Assembly (NCBI RefSeq): GCF_036898095.1
Contig: NC_090745.1
Location: forward strand, 86,761,382-86,825,381
Source: Palaemon carinicauda
Taxonomy: Eukaryota; Arthropoda; Malacostraca; Decapoda; Palaemonidae
DNA: 64,000 bases
Reading direction: 5' to 3'
The position numbers and the translations under genes are program-made. The notes beneath the pieces were generated by a model. It ran no database searches and was not told the origin of the DNA. It saw nothing but the letters and a program-made list of their open reading frames with translations. Each line of letters opens with the position of its first letter. Position 1 is the first letter of the stretch. Positions 1-13,941 of this stretch are shown here, one piece after another.

Positions 1-1
1 T

Positions 2-1463
2 TTATATAATACACAAAGGAAAAATACCAATTGAGTCTACACCTCCATAAGCATCAAGGTCCATCAACAAAGCTTTAATTTCACGAGATCGAACAGGTAA
101 ACTAGTTAGTTTAGCGTCAGGAAACAGGAATGAGGAAGTTCGAGTTTTCGAGTTTCTCATTACTCTGCTTACTGCCAAACACATCAGCCAAAAGGGTTGC
201 CTTTTCCTTTGGACAGTGAGTGACTGAGCCATCTGGTAAAAGTAAAGGAGGAACTATTGCATCTACACCAAAGAGTGCAGATTTAAGGGTAGCCCACCAC
301 TTATGTTCCTGAGTTGCACTAGAAAGAGTTTCTTTTGTGGTTAGATCGCATTCTTTACAGTTGAAGCATAAACTCTCTGAGCAAAAGCTCTAAGCTGAGT
401 ATAGTTATTCCAGGTCAAATCTGATATGTTACCCTTCCAAAGATGATAGGCCTCCTGCTTCTCCAAATAAGCACGTCTACAATCATCTTTGAACCGTGGT
501 TTGTCCTTCACTCGGTACCTTAGAACACGAGAAGGGATACGCCTATCATTTATGTTGACTAGATTCTCATTCAAAGGGACAACATGATCAACATTACTAT
601 ACAATTGTGACCATTTCAAGCCCAAAAGATCATGCAAAATCCCATTCCAGTCTGCTTGAGATTTCAAATAAATCTTACTAGAGTATGATACATCAGGGAC
701 AGGCTGCTCAGTCTTTACTACTAATGAAATCAAGGCATGATCAGAGGTCCCTACTGGAGAACCAACCTTACTAGTTATAACCCGGGGAGTCAGCGTATAC
801 GAGATCCAAGCAGTTTCCACACCTGTGAGTAGCATCACCTACGATTTACTGACAGCCTGATTCACAGGCAAAGTCTAAAGCTCTTAAGCCATGGCGATCG
901 GTAGGAGAAACAGAACTTAACCACTCCCTATGGTGAGCTTTGAAATCACCAACAAAGACAAAAGAGGCCTTTCTATCGTCTTGTATCTTAGCCATAATGG
1001 TAAGAAGACAATCGAAGATAGAACCATCCATGTTTGGATTCCGGTAGATTAAACACAAATAGAAGTTGTTATGCCTGCCACAAACTTTTATTACCTGAAT
1101 CTCATGACATCCACATTCATACCAGGAATTATGAGAAGCAGGGTATTCAGTCCTAATATACACCGCCATTCCCCTGGCCCAAGGGATGGCATCACGTTTC
1201 AACATTATTGGCTTCTTAAAACCAGTTATAAGGAGCTCAGATGAGTGTCTCATATTAGAAACCAAAGTTTCTGAGCACAAAAGAATATCATACTGTCTGG
1301 ACGCAACTGTAAGATCTTGAATATTTGCATGAAGACCGCGAATATTGCAATAGAGTAGACAACATTGACGAAATCTAGGATGTCCTGATCCTGGATTTCG
1401 CTCAATGTCTCCAGAGAGGATAAGAATTAATGGTAATGAAATAAGAGACATCATACTTAACAA
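2..1463 (-). pseudogene. Non-LTR retrotransposon ORF2 fragment (endonuclease plus start of RT), decayed
   Basis: Read on the minus strand, this is the pol ORF of a CR1/L2-type non-LTR retrotransposon in three pieces. 1463-846 holds the N-terminal half of an APE-type endonuclease, with LYCNIRGLHAN, the catalytic LLCSETLVS and FVFVGDF. 838-341 holds the endonuclease end (GTSDHALISLVV) and a basic linker. 340-2 holds the lead-in to the reverse transcriptase (DLDAYGGVDSIGIFPL), which runs off the left edge before the catalytic motifs. The pieces are separated by a stop near 843 and by frame changes near 340 and 200, so it is not functional. Known of the family: the endonuclease nicks target DNA to prime reverse transcription. 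The exact clade (CR1, L2 or Daphne-like) is an inference. Confidence 0.85.
1386..1409 (-). other. 2A-like ribosome-skipping motif, last proline lost
   Basis: Just ahead of the endonuclease the minus strand encodes DIERNPGS, preceded by a hydrophobic run (LISLPLILILSG). Canonical 2A ends in D-(V/I)-E-x-N-P-G-P. Here the final proline codon reads TCA (Ser), one change from CCA. 2A-like motifs at the N-terminus of non-LTR elements are known from several animals. With this proline gone, skipping is expected to fail. Confidence 0.6.
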
Positions 1464-1846
1464 CTAAATTAACAAGAATGATAACAAAAAACAATCTGTT
1501 TTAAGGAAATAAATTGATTGAACAAACCCGTTGATGAAGTGTGGGACAGAGGTAGATGGAGAAAGCTGACCAGAAACATCGACCCCACATAGAAGTGGGA
1601 AAAGATGTAGACAAAGAAGAAGAAGACCAAACCCATAGACTATAGAAAAAAGTCGGAAAAACTGGTCAACATGGAGGAGCCGATACAACCTGCAAGGCTA
1701 AATACTCTCCAGGATAGCCGCTTCAACTGAAGGGAGGACAGTAAGGATGGGTTTGAGAAGAATTAGAATCATATAAGGAAAAGACAACCTCTTGATTAAC
1801 CACCAGGCATCCATGGCCCTTCTATTAAGCCTGCCCAACACGCCAT
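1464..1846 (-). other. 5' part of the same decayed non-LTR element
   Basis: The minus strand continues upstream of the endonuclease frame with a 74-codon open frame (1688-1464) rich in Leu and Phe and without a recognisable domain. Beyond it lies apparently untranslated sequence up to a poly(A)/(GA)n tract. Position and continuity suggest the 5' region or a remnant ORF1/leader. I could not assign a function. Confidence 0.4.
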
Positions 1847-1847
1847 T

Positions 1848-1850
1848 AAA

Positions 1851-1940
<90 letters not shown>
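1848..1940. repeat. A-run plus (GA)n microsatellite
   Basis: A run of about 11 A is followed by about 40 uninterrupted GA units. The Arg-Glu repeat frames across it are artefacts. Confidence 0.98.
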
Positions 1941-1942
<2 letters not shown>

Positions 1943-4491
1943 CTCAAGTATACCCTCAAGCAAGAGAACTTTAACCCAAGATAGTGGAAGACCATGGTAC
2001 AGAGGCTATGGCGCTACCCAAGACTAGAGAACAATGGTTTGATTTTGGAGTGTCCTTCTCCTAGAAGAGGTGCTAACCATATCTAAAGAATCTTTTACCC
2101 TGTTATCAGGTGTATGAGGAAAGACGAGAATGTATAAAGAATAGGCCAGACTATTCGGTGTATGGGTAAGCAAAGAAAATTAACCGTAACGAGAGAGAGG
2201 GATCCAATGCATTACTGTGTGACCAGTCAAAGGATCCAATAACTCTCTAGCGGTAGTATCTCAACGGGTGGCTGGTGCCCTGGCCAACCTACTACCCTTT
2301 CTGGGCTAGAAAAAAAATAATCGGTCACCACTTTCATCAGCATTTTCATTAAGATGGGAAAATGAGGCAATAAAACAAACTGAAGATTATGATGATACGG
2401 ATCATGGCAGGTGTGCGACATTTAGCTTAGTAATAGACCTGCTCATAAAAAGCAATTAAGCTTGTTGACACAATTTGTCACTAATTGCTGCTTAAACTGA
2501 ACCAAAGGATAACTAGTTTGCAAGGCCGTTCCTATGGCGGCCTTTCCTTCAAGGTTGTGCTATTGCGAATACAAATCGGTCATTTCCTAAAACATGAGAA
2601 GAATATCCTGCCAAGATCAGACATTTGTAAGGAAACGATGGTCTCAGAATGTTTTATCTTTGGAACATGTCACGTTCTTTAGATGGATTTTTAGTCATCT
2701 GAAGTTCTACCGTGGATAGATAGTCACGTAACTATTATCTTGTATTTTCTCGTCTCTCTTTTACATCAACTGTCAACTTCATACTACGAAACAATGTTTT
2801 CATCTCGAGTTTCGAGCTTTTCTGGGAAATATCTATCCGTGTACGTTTTAGTGATAGAAACGCGAATTACGAATTCTGAAGAAATAAATATTTAGTTGAA
2901 CAATTATTAATTGATAGTTGGCGATGCTGATTACGCATGAGCCCTGCTGAGGATTATTTGCAGAAGTATCTTAAAGCGTTTGATGATTTACGTAACGTGT
3001 ACACAGAAATGTGGATGTTGATAAACACAAGATTATCGACAAAATGTATGCTTACTTTGTATACTGATTTTGAACAGCAGTCGTCATAAATGTGTAGGTC
3101 ATTAATGAAAAAAATAATCTCAATTCATTTTTATAATCATAAAAGAACAACACTAGAACAATTGGAAGTAACTTTTATCAGATATAACACATTATTTTTT
3201 GTTTTTAAACTAATCTATATTCCTGAAAATAGAATAGCAGTAGGAGGAACACTTTTTATACACAGAGAACAGAGGTCCGCTTCCCTTTTCGAAAAACTAA
3301 GAATTTTGACACAGAAATATAAACCGTCGTGATTTTTATTTTATTTTTCAAGGGAAGTCACGCAGGATGTATATACGTATGAAAGTATAATGATGTGCAT
3401 TTGTTATGCAATGGTGACCAGTACTTTGAGTCTACTGGTTTATTTTTTACGATTCAAGGAAATTAAAAAATCTCGGTAGAGTCATGGTTTAGTACGCATG
3501 GAAGCCCTTTGGAAGTGTCCTTTGATGGTCCCAGGTGATTCGAAGGTGAGACATAAAAAAAAATAACTTTTTTACGCGTGCTGCAACACTTGATTGCCTC
3601 TGCTGTCATTTCTTAAGTTTCAGGAAGTCCTTTTCCTTTTCCATACTAAAGATTTTCATACATATATGATTGAAATTTCAATCTTCGAACAATCATTCTT
3701 AATTCATTTAAGACAGTCAGATAAGTTTATTGTCTATATTTATGTAATGTTTTGAATAGAACAATTTCGGGCAAAGGTTTTTGTTAACAGAAATTCCATT
3801 AAAAATTTGGCATATCGAAAACTGTTAATGAGAGTAATATTGGTCATCCATCCACGAAAGAGATAAAGCATTGTTATAAAAGCGTATCCATTTTAACACT
3901 GCTACTTAAAACAAATCAAAATGGAACCCATTCCTTTTTGGGAAAAGAAAAGAAGAAAAAAAACCTCCATGTAGCCTATAAGTTACGAGACATCAACTTT
4001 ATCCAAGTATTTTTCTTATCGCGCACAGTAACAGAGATGCTACGTTTTCGTTTGAGTTCTCTGGAAATATTTGCTATAATCAGTTGTTCCTTAAGGACTG
4101 GCCAGCTAACAACAAAACTTAGTGCAAGAACTTAACCTGAATGAAGATGCGATTTTACTGCTTCAGAAGTATCTTGACTGAAATCGTTATGGTGGATATC
4201 CTCTAAATAAAGTAGTCGAGACGAAATTTGATAATGGTAAATGTCTCATGAATAATCGGGAAGCACAGTATAGATATAAATTAAGATTATTAATTATTGA
4301 ATACCGGGAATGTATTTAAGAAAGGTGCATGTTTACCATGTTTTAGGTAATAATTCTTCTTTGCGTTATTTTTTTAAATCACCCATTATCTTTGGAATGT
4401 AGGAAAAAAATCATTTCAAGGTCATTAGTTCAAGAAAATAATGTTTCCTTGAATTTTGACAAGAAAAAAAACCGACCGACTTCGCTTTGTT
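1941..4491. other. AT-rich intergenic DNA, one probable dispersed repeat
   Basis: No frame longer than about 80 codons and no recognisable protein. The part at about 1975-2315 is less AT-rich and reads like a moderately conserved dispersed decapod repeat, next to the (GA)n tract. That recognition is from memory and unverified. The rest, including the 80-codon frame near 3090-3332, shows no domain or convincing splice structure. Confidence 0.5.
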
Positions 4492-5115
<624 letters not shown>

Positions 5116-5366
5116 ATTAATGAGGCGATTTATTATTTCATAGAGGGATATATTAGATTATTAATTATTTATAAACCTTGTAAGTCTTTCTACACCCTCT
5201 TATCTTATATAGATGTGGGATAATTGGGTTATCTATTCAATTATATGTTAGATTTTGTTTTACTATTAGGGTCTCAATGTCTGCTTTTCAGTTAACATTG
5301 TTCCAGCGTTGTGGTGAGTTTATCCAAGGTTTGAAATATTACGATAACCAATGCTGCCTCGTTAAT

Positions 5367-5370
<4 letters not shown>

Positions 5371-5423
<53 letters not shown>

Positions 5424-5434
5424 GTGTGTGTATA

Positions 5435-5516
<82 letters not shown>
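5371..5516. repeat. (TA)n microsatellite with TG interruptions
   Basis: A near-continuous TA array with a short TATGTGTGTG interruption near 5421-5431. Tyr-Ile repeat frames across it are artefacts. Confidence 0.98.
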
Positions 5517-5517
<1 letters not shown>

Positions 5518-7053
5518 CAGAATTTGAAATGAAATAGGGGTTTCCTTCAATAGTCCTATAGAAGGAGGTAGAATTAACTTAGTAACTGCTGGGGAATTAA
5601 CATTATCACTTGAAGTTTTTAGAATTCTTATTTATACATAAAAACACTTGTATATATTTATATTTACATTGAGGAAGGGAACACATCACGAGTTTTAATT
5701 GGATATGTAACCTCCTCATTACCCGTCTCTTTTTAACCTTTATGCACAACAGTATTTGTTTAACCTTTTGTCGTTAAATCAATTCTAGTGCAATTGTCTA
5801 CTTGGCGTTACTTTAGAATGTTTGAGAACAAGAAATATATCTTTCATGACAAATCAGACACACTTAAATCAGGCAGATTTTGCAACTTCACCTGTCAGTT
5901 GAGAAACCTGGCTATTGACGAAGTATGCCAGTTGATAATGTACTTGCTGACCTTAAACTAATATATAAATTCTTTTAAGATCTTGTGAAATATTCATATT
6001 TAATCTAGATATAAACTGGTTTCATAAAGATATATAAACGTTAAAATAATAAGTGAAAATTTTCTGATCATCATATCATTATACATTTTTTATCAGAGAA
6101 ACTTTCATAATTATAATGATGTTCGTAATTTTTCTCATTAATATCATTCCCACATAAAATTAATGTGTCAGACCTACTTTGTCATAAAGCACACGTGGAA
6201 AGGCCGAGAACGAGATCGTGTACTTAGAAGATAGACTTCGTGCATGCACGAGATGCTCTAGTTAAGTCTAATCTTGGTGATCTCTAACTGGGAATAGAGG
6301 AGAAGCATCTGGAACAAGAAAGAGCGGGCGACCTTTTGCTGGTAACTTCTCAGGTCAGTAAAGGTATCCAGAGTAAAAGTTATTCATCTTTTATAACAGG
6401 ATATGTGTATAAGTTTCCCTTTTTGAGTCTTTTTTTTAGAATTGTATGTAACTAATACCTTTAACGTATTTCTAATGTTTAACCTATGGCTAGTTTTTTT
6501 TTTTTTTCAAAATTCAATGTCCTATTTCGTCAAACTAATGTGTGCTATTTTCTCCTTAATTTAAGTTTTATAAAAGGGTTTAATAAATCCAAGTTTCTTT
6601 CTTTCAATATTCGCATCATTTCATACAAAGGTATTGTAAATATTATATGGAATTAATGAAAAAAATGTCCGTAACCATACACCTTTACTTGATCTAACGA
6701 ATTTATAGATGGTAACTTATATTAGAAACAAGATCTTTTCTCCTTTACTTTACACACATTTTTAAAATGTGACGGAAAAGTGCAAGTGAACTTCCAGCCA
6801 TATAAAGCAAGTTACGTATGTGTTATAAAAAAGTGGAAGAAAGAAAAAAAAACTATGCAGTCGGGTAAGTTTGTTAAGGGCAGGGGGTGATGGCCGCTAC
6901 TCTTTCTACAGTACTCTCGTTTTCTGTTGGAGCCAAACAGGTGATGATGTCACGAATGCGCTATTGCCTCTTCGATAACTACTTTCTTGCTTGTTTTGGG
7001 GTTATTTTCATTTACTAGTGTACACGATCCATCAATGATGACGCTAAATATCT
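5517..7053. other. AT-rich DNA without recognised genes
   Basis: No open frame above about 60 codons with recognisable content. Short homopolymer A and T runs only. I see nothing else here. Confidence 0.6.
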
Positions 7054-7148
7054 AGATAGATATGCATATACATGAACCTCCCTCTCATCAGGGTATGGCT
7101 ACTCCCTCCTACCCAAGGGACGGGGAGAGCAGAGCTTAACCGGAAAGA
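7054..7148 (+). repeat. Short dispersed repeat with microsatellite tail, copy 1
   Basis: The segment starts AGATAGATATGCA and contains a core AGGGTATGGCTACTC followed by GGGACGGGGAGAGC. The same ordered motifs occur inverted at 8700-8800. Both copies run directly into a (CA)n or (ACAT)n stretch and then a long (TA)n array, so this behaves like a SINE-like or tail-borne unit. No RNA polymerase III boxes were identified with confidence. Confidence 0.6.
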
Positions 7149-7149
7149 T

Positions 7150-7180
<31 letters not shown>

Positions 7181-7188
7181 CATATATA

Positions 7189-7285
<97 letters not shown>

Positions 7286-7304
7286 GTGTGTGTGTGTGTG
7301 TGGG
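7149..7304. repeat. (CA)n-(TA)n-(TG)n compound microsatellite
   Basis: (CA)n at 7150-7166, (TA)n to about 7282, then (TG)n to 7304. Confidence 0.98.
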
Positions 7305-8699
<1,395 letters not shown>

Positions 8700-8702
<3 letters not shown>

Positions 8703-8800
8703 CCCGTCACCACCAGCTCTCCCCATTCGTGGGATAGAGGGGAGTGAATAGCCATACCCTGGTGAGAGGGGATTGCGTGTGTGTGCATATCTATCTGAAT
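8700..8800 (-). repeat. Short dispersed repeat with microsatellite tail, copy 2 (inverted)
   Basis: The reverse complement carries the same order of motifs as 7054-7148: AGATAGATATGCA, AGGGTATGGCTA, then GGGGAGAGC. It is followed by ACAT repeats and a long TA array. A few indels separate the copies. Confidence 0.6.
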
Positions 8801-10006
8801 AGTCAGTCAGCTGTATTTTTGACGGGTTGCGTACACTGGTTAATTTATAAATCCACTGAAGTCCAAGTAGTTATCACTATAGTTGAAAGCAGAAGTTCTT
8901 GAAAGAGCAAGGATTTCGTTTTGGTCAATTCTCCAAATCACTATTCGGTGGACCTTTGCAGATTCACATAACTCGTGACATTACCTGTCATCAGCTGTGC
9001 ACTCGAGTGCAGGCAATCATAAACTATAGGCGTTTAATCTTGATTTGCTTGGTGACTTCAACGGTTCTCGTGTTCAGATAATGCTTTGGGAAAATCATAT
9101 ACTGCACAAACTTCTTAGCACTTTAAACTGACTGCATTAATCGTTGTAATTTTCAAGGTGCATTGTTAAACATGCCGAGTAAATTGAATGATGTCGAAGA
9201 AAACATGTCATTGCGGCAATTTGATAGAGTAATTTGTAGCACAGCCCACCAAAACCCAAAATCTCTGCGGGAATTATTTTTTACCGAATTTAATCTTAAT
9301 GAGGCAACGCATTAGATAATGTTGGGTAACAAAATCCCTGAGCATCAATGCAAGTTTTCTTTTGTAATAAAGATAAAATATTGTCGCCAGAGTCATTATC
9401 ACAGACGTGATAAAACATTTCTTGAGATATGACTGTACTCTTTGTAAAACAAACATTTTGAAAAATAGCACATTATAACAGAATTTATTTGAAGACATTA
9501 CGTCATCTGTAATTATTTTAACTGGTCCTTTTCCTGTCGTTTGTTCGTTTAAAGTATGACGACTACAAATTCGTATACTCTTGTACAAGCTGGTATAGTC
9601 CATTATAACGGTCGTCTATTAAAGACAAAATAAGATTGTACTTACTATTAATGTTTTCAAGAATGGCTTTCATAGGTTGAGCAAAGTTCCTCCAAATTTT
9701 TGGGAATTAATTTTGATCCTTGTGTGCGCATGCATACTGCACGTTAGAATTTGATACAGAGATAGCATTCATTACACTTTAGATAAAACTAATATCTGTA
9801 TTCACATGTTTACACTGTATCCTGTGCAACATGTCCTTGTAAAAGTCCAGGAATGATAATAAGACTTATTTTATTATAATGACATTTATACGATTTTCTT
9901 CTACAATGAAACTGCAAAAGAGGATTGAGCTATCAACAACCGGGATGTTGATAGGGCAGCGGCTGAAACTGTACTGCTGAGTGCTAAGAGATGATCAAGC
10001 GAACGA

Positions 10007-10011
<5 letters not shown>
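8801..10011. other. AT-rich DNA without recognised genes
   Basis: A 109-codon minus-strand frame (9603-9274) exists but shows no domain, composition bias or splice context that supports coding. Nothing else was seen. Confidence 0.55.

Positions 10012-10079
<68 letters not shown>
10012..10079. repeat. (TC)n microsatellite
   Basis: About 34 uninterrupted TC units. Confidence 0.98.
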
Positions 10080-10082
<3 letters not shown>

Positions 10083-10450
10083 GTAAACAGAGGATATCAC
10101 GATGTTTTCGTAGGTCAATATAATTGCTGAACGGGAAATGAAGACTACTTCGAGCGGAAAGATTAAGCTTGGGATTAGGAGTAGGGTGCCTGGGTGGTTA
10201 TAGCCCCCCACCCCACTTTTTTGCCAAAAATTTACTTGTCCATCTTTTACTTCAGAAAATATGAAAAGATGTTAGAATTCATAAATTTAATAACTCAGAA
10301 AAGATTCATATATATTAAATTGCATATATATAGCAACTCATTCTTTATAAGAATTATCATTTAAAAATAATTTCTTGAATAGAAGGTTTTAGTTGACATG
10401 CATTTCCATGTTGGAGTAAGATATTATGCTTCTTATATGTATATATTTAC

Positions 10451-10980
<530 letters not shown>

Positions 10981-10984
10981 AGCA

Positions 10985-11677
10985 AAGTTTCTGAGCTCGC
11001 CAATCCATCGACTTCTCTTCTTTCTCCAGGTTCGTTTGTAATCTTAAGGGATCCATTCTGTGATTTAAGGGACCCATTCTGTGATTCTTTTAGTCCATAT
11101 TTCATATGTCTTACTCATTATGTATCCTAATCATGTCCATTTCTTTTTATTGTTGTAATATCTTATACTTTAGTTTGCTCTTGTATTCATGTTGATCTTT
11201 TTCTGTCCCTTAGTGTTATTACCATCATTATTTTTTTCCATAGCTCTTTGAGTTGTAACTAGCTTATGTTCTAAGGCTCCAAGTTTCTGATGCATAAGTT
11301 GATACTGGTATGACAATCTGATTAAATAGTTTTCTTTTTAGAGAAAGAAACATTTTACTTTTTATTGTCTCCTTTGTTTTCTAAAAGATCTCCATCCTAT
11401 GCTTATCCTTCCTGTCAATTTCGGTCTCCAACACTTAATGACAGTCCTAAGTACGTACATTCATTAACAATCTAGAGGTACGTCCTAAACCCTTATTTGT
11501 TATGTTTTGCATTTTCATTGAACATTATTTTAGTTTTGCTCATATTCATTTTCAGTCATACATTTCTCCTTTCTCTATTCAAATCTTATGTTACCTTATG
11601 CACTAACTTCCATGATCCACTAAATAGAACTAAGTCATCTGCAAATCTTAAAAGATGTTAATGTATTCCCTATTAAT
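10985..11677 (-). pseudogene. RTE-like pol, 3' part (RT active site to C-terminus), decayed
   Basis: Reading the minus strand from 11677 gives INILRFADDLVLFSGSWKLV, the RT catalytic block with the DD pair. It is followed by a DLNRE block, MNMSKTKIMFNE (with the usual K-T-K), ECTYLGLSLSV, KKKTI(F)NQ-type residues, MMVITLRDRKRS and a C-terminal [12 protein letters not shown] segment. Stops and frameshifts interrupt it repeatedly. Near 11040-11085 a ~22-bp tandem duplication repeats the codons for SQNGSLK. Together with 13942-15965 it makes one degraded pol. Confidence 0.8.
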
Positions 11678-11684
11678 GTTAATT
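11678..11684. repeat. Left target-site duplication of the plus-strand RTE-like element
   Basis: GTTAATT, repeated at 13935-13941, brackets the inserted element. Confidence 0.65.
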
Positions 11685-13934
11685 GCTATTCTATTAGTTG
11701 CACGTTGAGAATAAAAGACACAAATTATAATGTCTATCAGATTTATGCACCACGAGGCCATACACAAGAGGAAAAAGATAGTTTTATGGAACTTTTAGAA
11801 TTACATTTGGAGGGACAACCAGAAGGCATCAATCTATTACTAGGAGATTTTAATGCATGGGTTGGTTGTGAGAGAAGAGGGATAGAGAGTGTAATAGGCC
11901 CATTTAGAGAGAAAACAAGAAATGCTGAAGGAGAAAATCCAATAGATTTTTGCATAAGAAATCAGCTAAAGATCATGAATGGACTCTTTAAACACCAGGA
12001 CTCACACAAATATACTAGATGTAGATGGAATCAAACAACAGGGCAGTTTGATAAAAAAAATCAGTAATTGATTATGTTGTTATATCAGATAAGAGGCTTG
12101 TAGAAAATGTTAAACTATTGCCAGGAGTCTTTCTTGATTCAGATCATAGACTAGTCATAGGAAAAATTTGCATTCCATCCGTAAGAACAGAGAAAACAGA
12201 GTAGAGAAAAATACTAAAAACAGAATCCTTGAAAGACTCGGATATCAAAATGAGATTTCAAAACAAGTTTACAAAGAGGTTGCAGCACCTGGAGCAGCGA
12301 GATTGGAAGGGACTAAAAGAGAGTGCCTTGGATGTAGGGGAGAAGGAACTTGGCTGTAGGTTTGTTGGAGGTGCTAGGAAAAGACGCACAATTTGGTGGA
12401 ATGACGAAATAAAAGGTGCAATAAAGATGAAGAACAAAAAGCACAGGAAATAGATGAAAGAAAGGAACCAAAAGACTAGAGAAGAATATGTATCTTCTAA
12501 GAATCAATCAGAAGAGATTAAGAGAAGATCACGGATAAATGCATGGATTAAACAAGGAGGCGAATTGAGGGATGATCTCAAGAAAAATAAGATCTTTGCA
12601 GCTGCAAAATCATACAGGAAAGATAATAGAAAACAATATAATATAAAGGATGAAAATGGAAACATTATTGGCACCGCTACAGAATTTCATGAAAAATGGA
12701 CGACTTATTTAAATAGGTTACTAAATGTAACTACAGAATGAAATGAAGAAGAAGAATATATCGATCAGTTTGACAGAGAAAATAGGGATGATGTGATTAC
12801 TTATCATGAGTTTGAAAATGCTTTAAAAAAATGAGAAATGGGAAAAGGCCAGGATATGATAATATACCAATTGAGTTATTCAAAGAGGGAGGGGACCTAG
12901 CAAAGCAAGATATTATATGACCTGACCTTGTCATTATGGTTAGAGAGCATGGTTACTGAAGACTGGGGAAAACACATTTCTGTACCCTTTTATAAAAGTA
13001 AAGGTGATCCAGGCAAATGCGAGAATTATGGAGGTATAACGCTCATATGTCTTGCAGCAAAACTTTATGAGAGGATTTCAGATAAAAGGCCGCGACACAT
13101 CATTGAACCTCAGCTAAGCGAAGAACAGCAGGGATACATAAAGGAAAAAAGTACATCAGATATCATATTCACCTTGAGACTTGTTATTGAAAAATCATGG
13201 TAATACAATAGGCCACTGTATACAGCATTTATTGATTTGGAAAAGGCATTTGACTCGGTACCTAGGAACAAATTATGGAGGTGATTAGGAGATGTTTATG
13301 GACTCGACGGTAGATTGGGAGCTGCAATAAGGAGCATCTACGAACCATGTATGAATAATGTAAGGACTGGATACAAGAATGAAAATTGGTTCAGAGTAAC
13401 AACAGGTGTAAAGCAGGGAAGCGTTCTTTCCCCACTCTTGTTCATTGCATATATAGATGTAGTTTTAAGGAAAGAATAAATATCTCGGGAGACATCAGGA
13501 TTTTTGCTGATGATATTGCTCTCTGGACTTATGATCGGGAAGAACTGGAAAGAGCATTGATAGCCTTAAACGATTGTTTAACTGAAGCCGGACTGAAGAT
13601 GAACATTGGGGAAAAAAAAAATAACATTCACAAGCAACAACAAGGAGTATCTCCTATGTTGAACAAGATTGAGAAGGGACAGCTGAGATGGCTGGAACAT
13701 TTAATTAGAATGGATGGAAATAGAATAACAATGAAGAGATGGGACTGGACACCTGGTGTGAGATCAAGAGGTAGACCACGTAAACGCTGGAAGGATGAAA
13801 TTGACGAAGCACAACATGCCAACAATTGAACAACTGAAAAGAGAGAGGATTTTTGGAAACAGAATTGAGTGGAGAAGACAACTGATTCCACTGATAGGCC
13901 AAAAACCTACCTGGGAGTGGAAGTAAATAAGTAA
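11685..13934 (+). mobile_element. RTE-like non-LTR retrotransposon, plus strand, 5'-truncated, nested
   Basis: The element begins inside the endonuclease and ends in a TAAATAAGTAA-type tail. It is bounded by GTTAATT copies at 11678 and 13935. It lies exactly in the gap of the minus-strand RTE-like pol, so it inserted later. The missing 5' part is the usual truncation of target-primed reverse transcription. Confidence 0.8.
11705..13926 (+). pseudogene. RTE-like endonuclease-reverse transcriptase, decayed
   Basis: Plus-strand pieces read in order. Endonuclease: VYQIYAPRGHTQEEKDSF, LLLGDFNAWVG, IDYVVISDKR and DSDHRLVIGK (11705-12165). Linker: RRTIWWNDEIKGAIKMK. Reverse transcriptase: SVPFYKSKGDPGKCENYGG, AFIDLEKAFDSVPRNKLW, GVKQGSVLSPLLF and IRIFADDIALW (about 12928-13600). 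C-terminus: KGQLRWLEHLIRMDGNRI, RGRPRKRWKDEI and PLIGQKPTWEWK, ending near 13926. Stops and frameshifts lie near 12063, 12180, 12451, 12740, 13203, 13284 and 13477. The segment between the RT and the C-terminal block is shorter than usual, suggesting an internal deletion near 13610. It resembles the RTE-type endonuclease seen in CFDP2-like proteins. Confidence 0.85.
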
Positions 13935-13941
13935 GTTAATT
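13935..13941. repeat. Right target-site duplication of the plus-strand RTE-like element
   Basis: GTTAATT, identical to 11678-11684. Confidence 0.65.

Noticed and set aside
1464..1688. A second 2A motif in the upstream frame (LLCGVDVSGQLSP)
   Set aside because: It lacks the N-P-G-P core, so there is no support beyond position.
9274..9603. 109-codon minus-strand frame, and a similar one at 16594-16872
   Set aside because: No domain, no bias and no splice or start context. Chance frames in AT-rich DNA.
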